Below are positions 32,753 through 32,805 of a stretch of 32,805 bases of DNA, in pieces; positions within the stretch are counted from its first letter, which is position 1, and each line of letters begins with the position of its first letter. Made by a program: the position numbers and the translations under genes. This stretch comes from Anaerovorax odorimutans. GTDB lineage: Bacteria > Bacillota > Clostridia > Peptostreptococcales > JAAYPU01. The notes under the pieces were generated by a model. It searched no databases and was not told where the DNA came from. It was given only the letters and a program-made list of their open reading frames with translations. The stretch covers positions 1 through 32,805 of the forward strand of contig JAENZQ010000035.1 in the NCBI GenBank assembly GCA_016841185.1, written 5' to 3'.

Positions 32753-32805
32753 GGGCGTATAGCTCAGCTGGGAGAGCACCTGCCTTACAAGCAGGGGGTC
32801 ATAGG
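32753..32805 (+). tRNA. tRNA-Val (TAC), truncated by the window end
   Basis: The first 53 bases: acceptor GGGCGTA, D arm GCTCAGCTGGGAGAGC, anticodon arm CCTGC-CTTACAA-GCAGG (TAC, Val) and the start of the T arm. The 3' part is outside the window. Confidence 0.93.

Overview
The window is low-GC, densely packed DNA from an endospore-forming member of the Clostridia (Bacillota). The evidence is a yunB-type sporulation gene, CodY, the YlxM/Ffh pair, HslUV next to codY, strong AGGAGG ribosome sites, consensus TTGACA/TATAAT promoters and AT-rich spacers. I cannot name the genus from the sequence alone. Many genes follow the Bacillus subtilis order ylxM-ffh-rpsP-khpA-rimM-trmD-rplS-rbgA-rnhB ... dprA-topA-hslV-hslU-codY. 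The ylqD, trmFO and xerC/codV genes found in that block in Bacillus are absent here. An accessory block lies between rnhB and yifB.

Layout. 1-2462: the end of a copper P-type ATPase, its CopZ chaperone, tcdA and cysK. 2476-8812: the translation and secretion block (YlxM, Ffh, S16, KhpA, RimM, TrmD, L19, RbgA, RNase HII). 9047-19492: the accessory block. It holds a probable spore-associated Arg/Pro/Tyr protein, a PPi-type phosphofructokinase, a DUF421-DUF4363-DUF421 membrane cassette, yraN, a large dCache/PAS chemoreceptor with a structured leader, cheW, a tiny Gly/Pro/Asp protein with a sigma-E-like promoter, and a CheB-PAS-histidine kinase fusion on the minus strand. 19936-28366: yifB, dprA, topA, hslVU, codY and yunB. 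28497-32404: hflX, a YigZ/IMPACT protein, a CoA-binding protein, a sulfite-exporter-like protein split into two half-size genes on the minus strand, and a small membrane protein. 32496-32805: tRNA-Asn, tRNA-Glu and a truncated tRNA-Val.

How the genes work together. The first block makes and matures ribosomes, tRNAs and SRP. DprA, YifB and TopA concern DNA uptake and topology. HslUV and CodY link proteolysis and nutrient sensing. The receptor, CheW and CheB-kinase form a partial chemosensory set without CheA or CheR nearby.

The most distinctive signal is not a gene. Several intergenic spacers carry degenerate tandem repeats with a strict 7-bp period (unit families ATTGACA, GATAACA, TTAAACC, TATAGAG). 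They include a 91-bp run of 13 in-phase heptamers before rnhB and an inverted pair inside the tRNA cluster. Other leads are the receptor leader (promoter, terminator-like hairpin, 19-codon ORF), a perfect 26-bp palindrome at a promoter start before ylxM, a near-consensus CodY box before codY, and sigma-E/K-like elements before three small genes.
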